Shown piece by piece: positions 32,344-41,485 of a stretch of 64,000 bases of DNA. Both the position numbers and the translations under genes were made by a program. Positions within the stretch are counted from its first letter, which is position 1. The number at the start of each line of letters is the position of its first letter. The notes under the pieces were generated by a model. That model saw only the letters and a program-made list of their open reading frames with translations, was not told the DNA's origin and made no database searches. Source of the stretch: Planctomycetota bacterium (GTDB lineage: Bacteria; Planctomycetota; UBA1135; UBA2386); contig JANQJF010000050.1 of NCBI GenBank assembly GCA_028281765.1, positions 124,001-188,000 on the forward strand, in the 5' to 3' direction.

Positions 32344-34794
32344 TCAGCGATGGGGGGAAACTTGGTTGGCGAGCTCGAACAGGAACTCGCGAAGAGCCTC
32401 GGTCTGAGTGGAATCGAGGGTGTCGGTCACGAGCGACGCGAGAATGCGGAGGTGAACGGGCTTGAGTGGGTCTCGCTTCAGGTGGCGCGCGACCGTCGTC
32501 AGCAGACGGTTCGGGGAGCCCGAGGCGAGGGCGCTCGCGACGGCGGCGTCCACCGGCGTGTAGTCGGAGTCCGGGTTCCGTGACGCGACGAACTCCTCGT
32601 GCGCGAGCTCGGCGAACCGGAGCGTGTTCTCGTCGTCGTTCGCCTGCCGCGCGACCATGGCACGCGCGAACTGCGTCTTCCCACGCATGCGGTGTCGAAG
32701 CCGCGCGCCTTCCTCGGTGTCGGGGTACGGTGTTCGATCGACGGTTTCGAGGGCGCGCACGAACTCCTCGGTCTCGAGCAAGAAGAGGATGAGACGCTCG
32801 TGCGCGCCGCGGGATCCCGGTCCCCGTTCGAGAGCGGATTCGAACGCATCGAGCGCATCGTCGAGAGCGCCGGTGGCCTGCAGAGCGGCGCCCAGGTTGA
32901 TCTGCAGCGCGAGGTCGCTGGGCGCGAGTTCCAGCCCTTCTTCGAACGCGCGGATCGACTCGGGAAACCGGCGTTGCGCGTACAGCGTGCGGCCGATCGC
33001 GAGACGGGTCGACGCCGTCCGACGACCGAGCTTGGCCTCGAGACGGTTCGCGAGATCGTGACTCTTGCGTCGCAGGGCGCGTCGCTCGCGAGACGGGGCC
33101 TGCACCGTGAGTTCGGCCTGCACCTGGAGCGCGAGCTCCTGCGCGAAGTGGAGATCGCGAAGCTCCGGTCGGCTGAGGCACTCGATGGCGGCGCCGAAGT
33201 CCTCAGGGTGCGTGCTGCGGTTGCGGATGCGGTGATGCTCGGCGACGTAGTGCTCGAGCGCCGACTCGCGCGGCGGGAGCGACTCCAGTGCGACGACGGG
33301 TGCGCCTCGATGAGAGTCCGGCAGCTCGTCGTAGTGCGAGGCCAGTGCCTGGACGAACGGTGTGCCCAGGCGTGTCGCGAGCGCGCGCATGTCTTCGGCG
33401 GCGCCGCGGGGATCGCCGTGGTCGACGCGGAACGCGGCACGGCGGAGGAGAGACGGCACGGGCTCGACACCGAGCTGGACGGCGCGGTCGAGGATCTCGC
33501 GAACGAAGGCGCGCTGCGCCGGATCCGGGATTTCCCTGGTCGCACGCGGGGACATCGCACGCGTCGGTGGCAGTTGCGCCCAGGTCGCGAGCCACTCCTT
33601 ACGTTGCTCGGCAGCCCAGGCGTCCTTGCCGAGCCACACGGTCATCGTGACCCCGGCGAGCAGTGCGACCGTCGCTCCGACGCGAAACTCGCGCGAGCGT
33701 CGCAAGCGTCGCCAGGCTCGGCTGAACGGCGTCAGCGGTCGCGCACGCACCGGACGGTGCGCGAGGAAGGAGCGCAGGTCTTCGGAGAGTTCGAGCGCGT
33801 CGCGGTAGCGGCGATACGGCTCCCGGGCCATGCCCTGTTCGAGGATTGCGAGCAGGTCGCGTGGCAGGCCGGGGACGAGCTGCGCTGGCGGCACCGGATC
33901 GCGGCGCTGGAGCTGCGCGATGATCTGTGACGGCGTGCCTTCGAAGGGCGCGCGGCGCGTCACGAGATGGTAGAGCGTCGCCGTCAGCCCGTACACGTCG
34001 AGCGCGGCACCGGGCGGCACGTTCGGATCGAGCGCCTCCGGTGCCATGTAGGCCGGAGTGCCGAGCGCGTCTGCGCCGTCGCGCACCGTCGGCTCCGCGT
34101 CGAGCGTCGCGATCCCGAAGTCGAGCAGGACCGGGGAGCAGTCTTTGCGGAGGAACACGTTGGACGGCTTGACGTCCCGATGGAACACGCCGCTCGTATG
34201 CGCGGAGTGCAGACCTTCGGCCAATTCGGCGATCCAGCCGGCAGCGTCGCGAAGGTCGTGCGTCGGATCCGGCGCGCTGAGTCGGTTGGCCAGGGACTGG
34301 CCCTCGAGCAGCTCCATGACGAGAAACATCAGTCCGTCGTCGGTCCGGCCGCGGTCGTAGATCGGCACGACCGAACGGTGGCGCACCGCCGCCAGGACCT
34401 TGGCTTCGCGTTCGAAGCGAGCCTCGGACTCCGCGCTGTTCAGCAGCTCGGAGCGCAGAATCTTGATCGCGACGCGGCGGTGCAGCTCGCGGTCCTCTGC
34501 GACGTACACGACGCCCATCGACCCGGCGCCCACTCGGGTCAGCAGCTGGTAGCGCCCGATCAGCAGTCGGCCGGCGTACGCGTCGAAGTCGTCCGACGCG
34601 CGCTGCAGCTCCGGGAGCCTGTCGGCGCGATGGATCGCGGCCTCGACGCGTTCGATCAGGTCTCGGCGTTCTTTGCAGATCTCGTCGATCGGCGGCTCGA
34701 TCCCCTGCTCCCGCATCTCGAGGGCGATCGCGATGAGTCGGACCAATTCGGGGTCGTCGGCATGGCGGTCGTCGTCGGTCGATGCGCGGACCAT
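32344..34794 (-). CDS. Transmembrane Ser/Thr protein kinase with TPR sensor domain
   Basis: This 816-residue protein has an N-terminal helical region (1-78) and a Hanks-type kinase domain at about 80-345. Landmarks are the glycine loop VGAGSMGVV, catalytic Lys111 (VAIK), HRDVKPSN with Asp207, DFG at 225-227 and GTPAYMAPEAL. A single transmembrane helix lies at about 372-388 after a basic stretch. The remaining 430 residues are largely helical with tetratricopeptide repeats (for example ALQINLGAALQATGALDDAL), probably a sensor or partner-binding domain outside the membrane. All catalytic residues are present. The start codon overlaps the stop of the ECF sigma gene by 1 nt (TGATG), so the two are translationally coupled, a common planctomycete pairing in which the kinase is thought to control the sigma factor. 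Confidence 0.93.
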   Translation of the reverse strand: MVRASTDDDRHADDPELVRLIAIALEMREQGIEPPIDEICKERRDLIERVEAAIHRADRLPELQRASDDFDAYAGRLLIGRYQLLTRVGAGSMGVVYVAEDRELHRRVAIKILRSELLNSAESEARFEREAKVLAAVRHRSVVPIYDRGRTDDGLMFLVMELLEGQSLANRLSAPDPTHDLRDAAGWIAELAEGLHSAHTSGVFHRDVKPSNVFLRKDCSPVLLDFGIATLDAEPTVRDGADALGTPAYMAPEALDPNVPPGAALDVYGLTATLYHLVTRRAPFEGTPSQIIAQLQRRDPVPPAQLVPGLPRDLLAILEQGMAREPYRRYRDALELSEDLRSFLAHRPVRARPLTPFSRAWRRLRRSREFRVGATVALLAGVTMTVWLGKDAWAAEQRKEWLATWAQLPPTRAMSPRATREIPDPAQRAFVREILDRAVQLGVEPVPSLLRRAAFRVDHGDPRGAAEDMRALATRLGTPFVQALASHYDELPDSHRGAPVVALESLPPRESALEHYVAEHHRIRNRSTHPEDFGAAIECLSRPELRDLHFAQELALQVQAELTVQAPSRERRALRRKSHDLANRLEAKLGRRTASTRLAIGRTLYAQRRFPESIRAFEEGLELAPSDLALQINLGAALQATGALDDALDAFESALERGPGSRGAHERLILFLLETEEFVRALETVDRTPYPDTEEGARLRHRMRGKTQFARAMVARQANDDENTLRFAELAHEEFVASRNPDSDYTPVDAAVASALASGSPNRLLTTVARHLKRDPLKPVHLRILASLVTDTLDSTQTEALREFLFELANQVSPHR

Positions 34795-35429
34795 CAGCTC
34801 TCTCCGAGTCGCATCAACAGGCGGGCCTGCGCCGCGTAGAAGGCCTTCCGTGCCGAGTCAGCCGACGGATACGCGAGCTCTTCGGCGAGTTCGGCGTAGG
34901 TCGTATTGCGTTCGATTCGCTCCCGGAGGAGCAAGCGTTCTCGCGTGGGGAAGGACGTGAGCACGCTGCAGAAGCGCGCGACTTCCTCCGCGGTCACAGC
35001 GTGGTCCGCGGGGTCGCGCTCGCGCTGGGGCAGCTCGAGGTCGTGGACCGAGCCGACTCGGCGGCAGTCGCGGCGGACCGCTTCGTGAAAGCGGACTGCG
35101 TCGATCAGCCGGTTCTTCGTGACGCTCGCGAGGTAGTTCACGAACGCGCCTTCGCTCGTTCCGGCGAACGACTCGAGGTCGCGCAGCACGCTCATGAAGA
35201 CCTCCTGCACGACGTCGCCGGTGCTGAACATCGGCGCGATCCAAGGGCGTTTGAGGCGCAAGTCGGCGGCGAGCGCGCGGTGCACCATGTCCCGCACCAT
35301 CGGGTAGAACCGGTCGAAGAGCGCGTTCAGCGCGCTCTCGTGGCCTTCACGGGCGGCAGCGACCTGCTGCAGGAAATCGGTAGGGCAGGACATGACCTCG
35401 GGGGTGGTCGGTTCGGCGGGGGGCGCCAT
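34794..35429 (-). CDS. ECF-type RNA polymerase sigma factor
   Basis: This 211-residue protein has region 2 at about 25-105 (ALFDRFYPMVRDMV; TGDVVQEVFMSVLRDLESFAG; KNRLIDAVRFHE) and region 4 at about 150-205 (RERLLLRERIERNTTYAELAEEL, then a recognition-helix-like SADSARKAFYAAQARLL). No sigma region 3 and no anti-sigma gene nearby, consistent with control by the coupled kinase. It belongs to the planctomycete group of ECF factors found with Ser/Thr kinases. A second in-frame ATG at 35393 gives a more usual N-terminus, and there is no clear Shine-Dalgarno at either. It is divergent from the PSD1 gene, with 199 nt between starts that should carry both promoters. Confidence 0.87.
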   Translation of the reverse strand: MAPPAEPTTPEVMSCPTDFLQQVAAAREGHESALNALFDRFYPMVRDMVHRALAADLRLKRPWIAPMFSTGDVVQEVFMSVLRDLESFAGTSEGAFVNYLASVTKNRLIDAVRFHEAVRRDCRRVGSVHDLELPQRERDPADHAVTAEEVARFCSVLTSFPTRERLLLRERIERNTTYAELAEELAYPSADSARKAFYAAQARLLMRLGES

Positions 35430-35615
35430 TCAGAAGAGGCGGGAGCAGGGGGACGGACAGGAACGAAATCCTGAGAATCGCGCGGCTGCGGCTGTGTGGA
35501 TGCACAGGAGCGCAGCGCGTCGCCACTGCGTGATTGTCCGGGCGCGGCGGATCGACGGAAAGAAATCGCGCGAGATTCGCCTGTACGGTCGAGCGACTCC
35601 GACGACGACAGTCGA

Positions 35616-35621
35616 GGGAGG
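35616..35621 (+). promoter_or_regulatory. Ribosome binding site of the PSD1 operon
   Basis: GGGAGG lies 7 nt before the ATG at 35629 and supports that start over the longer open frame beginning at 35392, which would overlap the sigma factor gene. Confidence 0.65.
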
Positions 35622-35628
35622 GCGGCGT

Positions 35629-37863
35629 ATGATCCCGCCCGTGTCGAGATCCCGTGTCGTCGCCGCGCTCGCGGTACTCACGGCTGCGCCGATCGCCGCG
35701 CAGCGAGTGAGCTTCAGTCGGGAGATTCGCCCGTTGCTCTCCGACCGCTGCTTCCTGTGCCACGGTCCGGACGCGTCGTCGCGGGAGGCGGATCTGCGCC
35801 TCGATCGGCGTGCGGACGCGCTCGAGGTGCTGTCGCCGGGGATACCCGACGAGAGTGAGCTCCTGCGGCGGGTCGGCGCGTCGGATCCTGACGAACGGAT
35901 GCCGCCCACCGACGCGCATCGACGCCCGGTTTCGACGGAGGAGCTCGGACTCCTGCGCCGCTGGATCGATCAGGGCGCTCCGTACGAAGGGCACTGGGCC
36001 TATCGTCCCGTCGTTCGACCGCAGGTGCCTGCGCACGAAGCTGCCCGAGGACCAATCGACGCGTTCCTCGGCGCGGCGCAGGCCGCCGCGAGCGTGCGAC
36101 CGATGCCGTTGGCCGACGACGTGACGCTGGTGCGGCGCCTCTCCATCGATCTGTGCGGGCTCCCGCCGACGCCGGAGGATGTCGCGACGTTCGTCGAGGA
36201 CCGGCGACCGGATCGATACGAGCGACTCGTCGATCGCCTGCTCGCCTCGCCGCGGCACGCCGAGCGCATGGCAGTGCACTGGCTGGATCTCGTGCGCTTC
36301 GCGGACACGGTTGGCTACCACGGCGACCAAGAGCATCACATCTCGCCGTATCGCGACTACGTGCTGCGCGCGTTCCGCGACAACCTGCCGTTCGACCGTT
36401 TCACGCGCGAACAGCTCGCGGGCGACCTCCTGCCGAATCCGACCGTCGAGCAGCGCACCGCGAGTGGCTACAACCGCGTCTTGCAGACGAGTCACGAGGG
36501 CGGCGTGCAGCCGAAGGAATACCTCGCGAAGTACGCCTCCGACCGCGTGCGCAACCTCGGTGCGGTCTGGCTCGGTGCGACGACGGGGTGCGCGGAGTGT
36601 CACGACCACAAGTTCGACCCGATCTCGCAGCGCGACTTCTACGCGCTCGCGGCGTTCTTCGCGGACATCGAGGAGAAGGGGGACTTCAAGGGCGCACCGA
36701 ACTCTTCACCGACCGTGCGGAAGCCCGAGATCGACGTCGTCACCGAGCTCGATCGAGAACGCGGCGGAGAGCCGAAGCCGCGTCGCACGATGGTCACGAT
36801 GGCGCGCGCGGAGCCGCGGACCGTGCGCGTGCTGCCGCGTGGGAACTGGCTCGACGACTCCGGCGAGATCGTGCAGCCCGCGGCGCCGCACTTCTTGCCA
36901 CAGATCCGAACGGAAGGTCGGCGCGCGGACCGTCTCGACCTCGCGGCTTGGCTGACGTCCGCGGACAACCCGCTGACAGCAAGGGTGTTCGTCAACCGCA
37001 TCTGGAACATGCTGTTCGGTCGCGGGCTGTCCAAGGTGCTCGACGACCTGGGCGCGCAGGGTGAACCGCCGACGCATCCGGAGCTGCTCGAATGGCTCGC
37101 GGTGGAATTCATCGAGAGCGGGTGGGATGTCCGCGCGCTGCTCCGTCGGATCGTGCTCAGCGACGCCTATCGGCGCGCATCGTCCGCCGATGCGGATTCG
37201 CGCGACCCCGACAACCGGCTGTTCGCGCGGCAGACGCGGGTCCGCTGGCCGGCGGAGGTCGTACGGGACAGCGCGCTCGCGATCAGTGGGCTTCTCGTGC
37301 ATCGGTTCGGTGGGCCGAGCGTCAAGCCGTACCAGCCGGCCGGCTACTACGCGCATCTCAACTTCCCGAAGCGTCGCTACAAGCGAGACAAGGGCGAGGC
37401 GCTCTACCGTCGCAGCGTCTACGTGCACTGGCAGCGTCAGTTCCTGCATCCCGTGCTGCGTGCGTTCGATGCGCCGACGCGCGAGGAGTGCGTCGCGAAG
37501 CGCGTGGTCAGCAACTCGCCGGCGGCGGCGCTCGCGCTGCTGAACGCACCGGAGTTCGTCGAATGCGCGCGCGTGTTCGCGGCCCGCGCGCTGCGCGAAG
37601 GCGGCGAAGATGCTTCGTCGCGCGTCGCGTGGCTCTGGCGGCAGGCGCTCTCCCGGGATCCGTCGGAGGAGGAATGTGAGCTCGCGCTGGACTTGGTGGA
37701 GCGTCATCAAGTCCGTTATCGCGACGACCCCGACGCCGCGGCGAAGCTCGTCGCGACCGGCGCGTTCGCGCCGGCCGAAGGTCTCGACGTCGCCGAGCAC
37801 GCCGCGTGGACTTCGGTCGCGCGCGTCGTGTTGAACCTCGACGAAGGACTGCGCCGCCGATGA
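35629..37863 (+). CDS. PSD1-family protein (planctomycete cytochrome C, DUF1549, DUF1553)
   Basis: The 744-residue exported protein has a signal peptide (about 1-25, ending PIAAQ). A planctomycete-type cytochrome C domain comes next, with haem motif CFLCH (Cys41, Cys44, His45) and the GPDASSREADLRLD extension. DUF1549 occupies about 135-345 (SIDLCGLPPTPEDVATF; HWLDLVRFADTVGYH). DUF1553 occupies about 430-700 (RLDLAAWLTSADNPLTARVFVNRIWNMLFGRGL). A second CxxCH (CAECHDHKFDP) lies near 325. The domain trio is nearly restricted to planctomycetes. The haem motifs suggest electron transfer, but no reaction is established. The next gene, DUF1501, begins in a 4-nt ATGA overlap, the standard pairing for this family. 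Confidence 0.93.
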   Translation: MIPPVSRSRVVAALAVLTAAPIAAQRVSFSREIRPLLSDRCFLCHGPDASSREADLRLDRRADALEVLSPGIPDESELLRRVGASDPDERMPPTDAHRRPVSTEELGLLRRWIDQGAPYEGHWAYRPVVRPQVPAHEAARGPIDAFLGAAQAAASVRPMPLADDVTLVRRLSIDLCGLPPTPEDVATFVEDRRPDRYERLVDRLLASPRHAERMAVHWLDLVRFADTVGYHGDQEHHISPYRDYVLRAFRDNLPFDRFTREQLAGDLLPNPTVEQRTASGYNRVLQTSHEGGVQPKEYLAKYASDRVRNLGAVWLGATTGCAECHDHKFDPISQRDFYALAAFFADIEEKGDFKGAPNSSPTVRKPEIDVVTELDRERGGEPKPRRTMVTMARAEPRTVRVLPRGNWLDDSGEIVQPAAPHFLPQIRTEGRRADRLDLAAWLTSADNPLTARVFVNRIWNMLFGRGLSKVLDDLGAQGEPPTHPELLEWLAVEFIESGWDVRALLRRIVLSDAYRRASSADADSRDPDNRLFARQTRVRWPAEVVRDSALAISGLLVHRFGGPSVKPYQPAGYYAHLNFPKRRYKRDKGEALYRRSVYVHWQRQFLHPVLRAFDAPTREECVAKRVVSNSPAAALALLNAPEFVECARVFAARALREGGEDASSRVAWLWRQALSRDPSEEECELALDLVERHQVRYRDDPDAAAKLVATGAFAPAEGLDVAEHAAWTSVARVVLNLDEGLRRR

Positions 37864-39257
37864 AAGACCCCAGCCGTCGTGAGTTCCTCCGCGGGAGTGC
37901 CGGCGCGATGCTCGGCGCATCTGCGTTCCGCGGAGTATTCGACAACGGTCACGATGGCGGGGGAGTCGTCAGTCCGCTGCACCACAGGCCACGGGCCAAG
38001 CGCGTCGTCTTCCTGTGCATGGCGGGCGGACCGTCCCAGCTCGAGACCCTCGACTACAAGCCGAAGCTCGCGGCGATGGACGGCAAGCCGATGCCGGCGT
38101 CGTTCACGGCAGGGCAGCCGATCGCACAGCTGCAGGGGCACAAGCTGCGCTGCCTTGGGCCGCAGGCGAAGTTTCGGCGGTGCGGCGACTCTGGGCAAGA
38201 GATCTCCGACTACCTGCCGTTCCTGCAGGGAATCGCGGACCGCATCTGCATCGTGCGTTCGCTCAAGACGACGCAGATCAACCACGATCCCGCGCACACG
38301 GTCATGAACACCGGCACGTCGATTTCCGGGCGGCCGAGCATGGGATCGTGGGTGCAATACGCGCTCGGCTCCGAGTCCTCGAGCCTGCCGGGATTCGTCG
38401 TCATGAGCAGCGTCGGCGGCCGGAATCCGCAGCCGATCGCCGCGCGGCAATGGGCGGCCGGCTTCCTGCCGAGCCGCTTCCAGGGCGTCGAGTTCTACTC
38501 CCACGGCGACCCGGTGCACTACGTCACGAACTCGGCGGGAGTCGGCGACGCCGAGCAGGACGATGTCGTGGCGACGATTCGCGCGCTGGATCGGCTCGAG
38601 TACGAGCGCTCGCGCGATCCGGAGACGCTGTCGCGCATCGCGCAGTACGAGCTCGCTCGACGGATGCAGGACAGCATTCCGGAGCTCATGAACTTCGCGG
38701 ACGAGCCCGAGCACGTGCGGGCGCTCTACGGTGTCGATCGCGCCGACGGGTCGTTCGCGGCGAACTGTCTCGTCGCGCGGCGACTGCTCGAGCGCGGCGT
38801 TCGTTTCGTGCAGCTCTACCATCGAGGTTGGGATCACCACGGTGGACTCAACAAGTTCATGGGTGTGTGCAGCCGGCTGTGTGACCGCCCGAGCGCAGCG
38901 CTCGTCGCCGATCTCGCGCAACGAGGGATGCTCGAAGACACGCTCGTGGTCTGGGGTGGCGAGTTCGGACGCACGCCGATGTTCCAGGGCAACAAGGGTG
39001 GTGCCGGGCGCGATCATCACATCGCCGGGTTCTCGATGTGGCTGGCGGGTGGCGGCGTGCAGGGCGGCCTGACGCATGGCGCTACGGACGAACTCGGATA
39101 CCACGCGGTCGAAGACGTCGTCGAAGTGCACGACCTCCACGCGACGATCCTGTACACGCTCGGCATCGACCACGAACGACTCACGATTCGCGCGCAAGGG
39201 CGCGATCATCGCCTCACCGACGTGCACGGCCACGTCGTGCACCCGATTCTCGAATGA
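37860..39257 (+). CDS. DUF1501 protein with Tat signal
   Basis: This 465-residue protein has a twin-arginine signal (SRREFLRGSAGAMLGA, about residues 5-20), so it is exported folded, perhaps with a cofactor. The rest is one DUF1501 domain related to the alkaline phosphatase/sulfatase fold. Landmarks are FLCMAGGPSQLETLDYKP, QINHDPAHTVMNTG, GGRNPQPIAARQW, WGGEFGRTPM and GRDHHIAGFSMWLAGGGV, with His and Asp positions suggesting metal ligands. It is the constant partner of PSD1 proteins in planctomycetes; the reaction is unknown. The ATG overlaps the PSD1 stop (37860-37863) and its own stop overlaps the next gene start (39254-39257), so the three are translationally coupled. Confidence 0.93.
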   Translation: MKDPSRREFLRGSAGAMLGASAFRGVFDNGHDGGGVVSPLHHRPRAKRVVFLCMAGGPSQLETLDYKPKLAAMDGKPMPASFTAGQPIAQLQGHKLRCLGPQAKFRRCGDSGQEISDYLPFLQGIADRICIVRSLKTTQINHDPAHTVMNTGTSISGRPSMGSWVQYALGSESSSLPGFVVMSSVGGRNPQPIAARQWAAGFLPSRFQGVEFYSHGDPVHYVTNSAGVGDAEQDDVVATIRALDRLEYERSRDPETLSRIAQYELARRMQDSIPELMNFADEPEHVRALYGVDRADGSFAANCLVARRLLERGVRFVQLYHRGWDHHGGLNKFMGVCSRLCDRPSAALVADLAQRGMLEDTLVVWGGEFGRTPMFQGNKGGAGRDHHIAGFSMWLAGGGVQGGLTHGATDELGYHAVEDVVEVHDLHATILYTLGIDHERLTIRAQGRDHRLTDVHGHVVHPILE

Positions 39258-41470
39258 CCGGGACTCTTCCCATGCACATGCGCCCGATCGTCTTGTTCTC
39301 TCTCTCGTTGTCCACGTTCGCGGTCGGTCAGACTGATCAGGATCCGTGGGCGGAGTTCGTGACGTGGGCCGAGCAGGAGCACGGCGCGGACGGAAAGCGT
39401 GCCGCGGAGTTCCTCGCGGCGTATCGGCCGGAGCGAGATCGCGCGATCGCGCTCGCGGTCCTTCGCGAGAACCTGACGCTCGCGCTTCAGGCGAGATCCG
39501 AGTTCTTTTGGGCGAAGCGGCTCTCGGACGAGCGCTTCTACAACGACGTGCTCCCGTACGCCGTGCTCGACGAGACCCGCGAGGCGTGGCGCGCGAAGCT
39601 CAAGGCGATCGCGGGTCCCATCGTGGCCGACTGCAAGACGGCGACCGAGGCCGCACAGGCGTTGAACCGCGAGTTCTTCGACGCGATCGGCGTGCACTAC
39701 AACACCGGCCGCAAGAAGCCCAACCAGAGTCCGGCAGAGTCGATGTCGCAGGGGCGTGCAACATGCACGGGCCTGACGATTCTTCTCGTGGATGCGTGTC
39801 GATCGGTGGGCGTGCCGGCCCGCGCGGCGGGCGTGGCATCGTGGCACGACAAGCGCGGTAACCACACTTGGGCCGAGGTCTGGGACGGCGAGTGGTTCTT
39901 CACGGGCGCGGACGAGTACGACAGCAAGGGACTCAACCGAGGCTGGTTCGTCGGCGACGCGTCGCGCGCGAAGCCCGGGGATCCGCGCTTCGCGGTGTGG
40001 GCGTCGTCGTGGCAGCCGACCGGGCACGCGTTTCCGATGGTCTGGAGTCGTGCCGACCGCTCGGTGCACGGTGTCGACGTGACGCTGCGCTACAAACCGA
40101 AGGCGAAGGTTGAACGAGACGGGGCGGTCGTTCGCCACGTGCGTCTCTGGGACGTGGCCGGCGGCAAGCGCCTGGTGGGACGGGTGCGCGTGCTCGGCGC
40201 CGACGGATCCGAGCTTGCCACGTCGGAAACGCGGGGAGGTCGCGCGGACCTCAACGACATGGCGACGCTCGCGTTCACGCGTGAGAACGCGCGCGTGCTC
40301 GAGGTTTCTTGGAACGGCGCGAAGCGAACGCTGGATCTGTCCGGTTCGAAGCCCGGAGCGCAAACGCTCGATCTGGTCTGGGGCGACCTCGCATCGCCCG
40401 GATTGTCACGGAAGGAGGCGATGGCACGCATCGCCTCCGCGGCCGAGGCGCGGCTCGCCGAGGTCGCGAAGGTCCGGGAGAAGCAGCTCGAGAAGAAGGA
40501 GATCGTCGTCGGCGACCTCATGCTGCGCATTCTCGAGAAGACGTTCGGTGAAGCGCCCGAGGGCGGGCACAGCCTCTGGATCTCGATGCACGGTGGCGGC
40601 GGTGCGCCGGCGCGGGTCAACGACCAGCAGTGGCAGAACCAGATCCGGCTCTACAGGCTCGAGGAGGGCATCTACGTCGCGCCGCGCGCGCCGACGAACA
40701 CGTGGAACCTGTGGCACCAGGCGCACATCGACGGCCTGTTCGATGCGTTGATCGAGTCCTACGTTGCAACGCGTGGCGTCGATCCCGATCGGGTGTTCCT
40801 GCTCGGGTACTCCGCCGGCGGCGATGGCGTCTACCAGCTCGCGCCGCGGATGGCCGATCGCTTCGCGGCGGCCGCGATGATGGCGGGGCATCCGAACGAG
40901 ACTTCTCCCCTCGGTCTGCGCAACCTCCCGTTCGCGCTCCTGATGGGCGGTAAGGACAAAGCGTATCGGCGCAACGCGATCGCCGCGGAGTGGGAGGGCA
41001 AGCTCGGCGAGCTCCGCAAGGCCGACGCCGACGGATACCCGCACTTCGTGAGGATCTACCCGCAACACGGGCACTGGATGAACGGCGACGACAAGGAGGC
41101 GCTGCCGTGGATGGCCAAGCACGTCCGAGGGTCGTGGCCGGAGCGCGTCGTCTGGATGCAGGACGACGTCACGCACACGCGGTTCTACTGGCTCGCCGTC
41201 GCCGAGGAAGATGCGGTGGCGCGGCGGCTGATTCGCGCCGAGGTCGACGGCCAGACGATCCGGATCGAGAGCGACGATGCGAAGCGCGTCACCCTGAGGC
41301 TCCATGACTTGCTCGTGAACCTCGACGAGGAGATCACCGTGATCGCGAACGAGAAGACGGTGTTCGAAGGGCGCGTTGCTCGGTCCGCCGATGCGATCGA
41401 CAAGTCCATCGAGGAGCGTCTCGATCCACGTTCCGCGGCGATGGCGACGCTGGACGTCAGCTGGGATTAG
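39254..41470 (+). CDS. Transglutaminase-like / esterase fusion protein, exported
   Basis: This 738-residue protein begins in an ATGA overlap with DUF1501; an ATG at 39272 gives an equally good signal peptide (ending FAVGQ). Residues about 100-270 are a transglutaminase-like cysteine peptidase core: ATCTGL with Cys171, GNHTWAEVW with the His, and FTGADEYD with the Asp. An Ig-like stretch follows. Residues about 430-620 form an alpha/beta-hydrolase of the polyhydroxybutyrate-depolymerase/esterase type: MHGGGG oxyanion turn, GYSAGG with Ser520, GGKD and HGHW supplying Asp and His. A C-terminal beta region ends the protein. Both active sites look intact, so it may cleave two bond types in one substrate, such as cross-linked peptide and ester. 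The substrate is unknown. Confidence 0.82.
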   Translation: MTGTLPMHMRPIVLFSLSLSTFAVGQTDQDPWAEFVTWAEQEHGADGKRAAEFLAAYRPERDRAIALAVLRENLTLALQARSEFFWAKRLSDERFYNDVLPYAVLDETREAWRAKLKAIAGPIVADCKTATEAAQALNREFFDAIGVHYNTGRKKPNQSPAESMSQGRATCTGLTILLVDACRSVGVPARAAGVASWHDKRGNHTWAEVWDGEWFFTGADEYDSKGLNRGWFVGDASRAKPGDPRFAVWASSWQPTGHAFPMVWSRADRSVHGVDVTLRYKPKAKVERDGAVVRHVRLWDVAGGKRLVGRVRVLGADGSELATSETRGGRADLNDMATLAFTRENARVLEVSWNGAKRTLDLSGSKPGAQTLDLVWGDLASPGLSRKEAMARIASAAEARLAEVAKVREKQLEKKEIVVGDLMLRILEKTFGEAPEGGHSLWISMHGGGGAPARVNDQQWQNQIRLYRLEEGIYVAPRAPTNTWNLWHQAHIDGLFDALIESYVATRGVDPDRVFLLGYSAGGDGVYQLAPRMADRFAAAAMMAGHPNETSPLGLRNLPFALLMGGKDKAYRRNAIAAEWEGKLGELRKADADGYPHFVRIYPQHGHWMNGDDKEALPWMAKHVRGSWPERVVWMQDDVTHTRFYWLAVAEEDAVARRLIRAEVDGQTIRIESDDAKRVTLRLHDLLVNLDEEITVIANEKTVFEGRVARSADAIDKSIEERLDPRSAAMATLDVSWD

Positions 41471-41485
41471 CCGCGCGGTAGCAAC

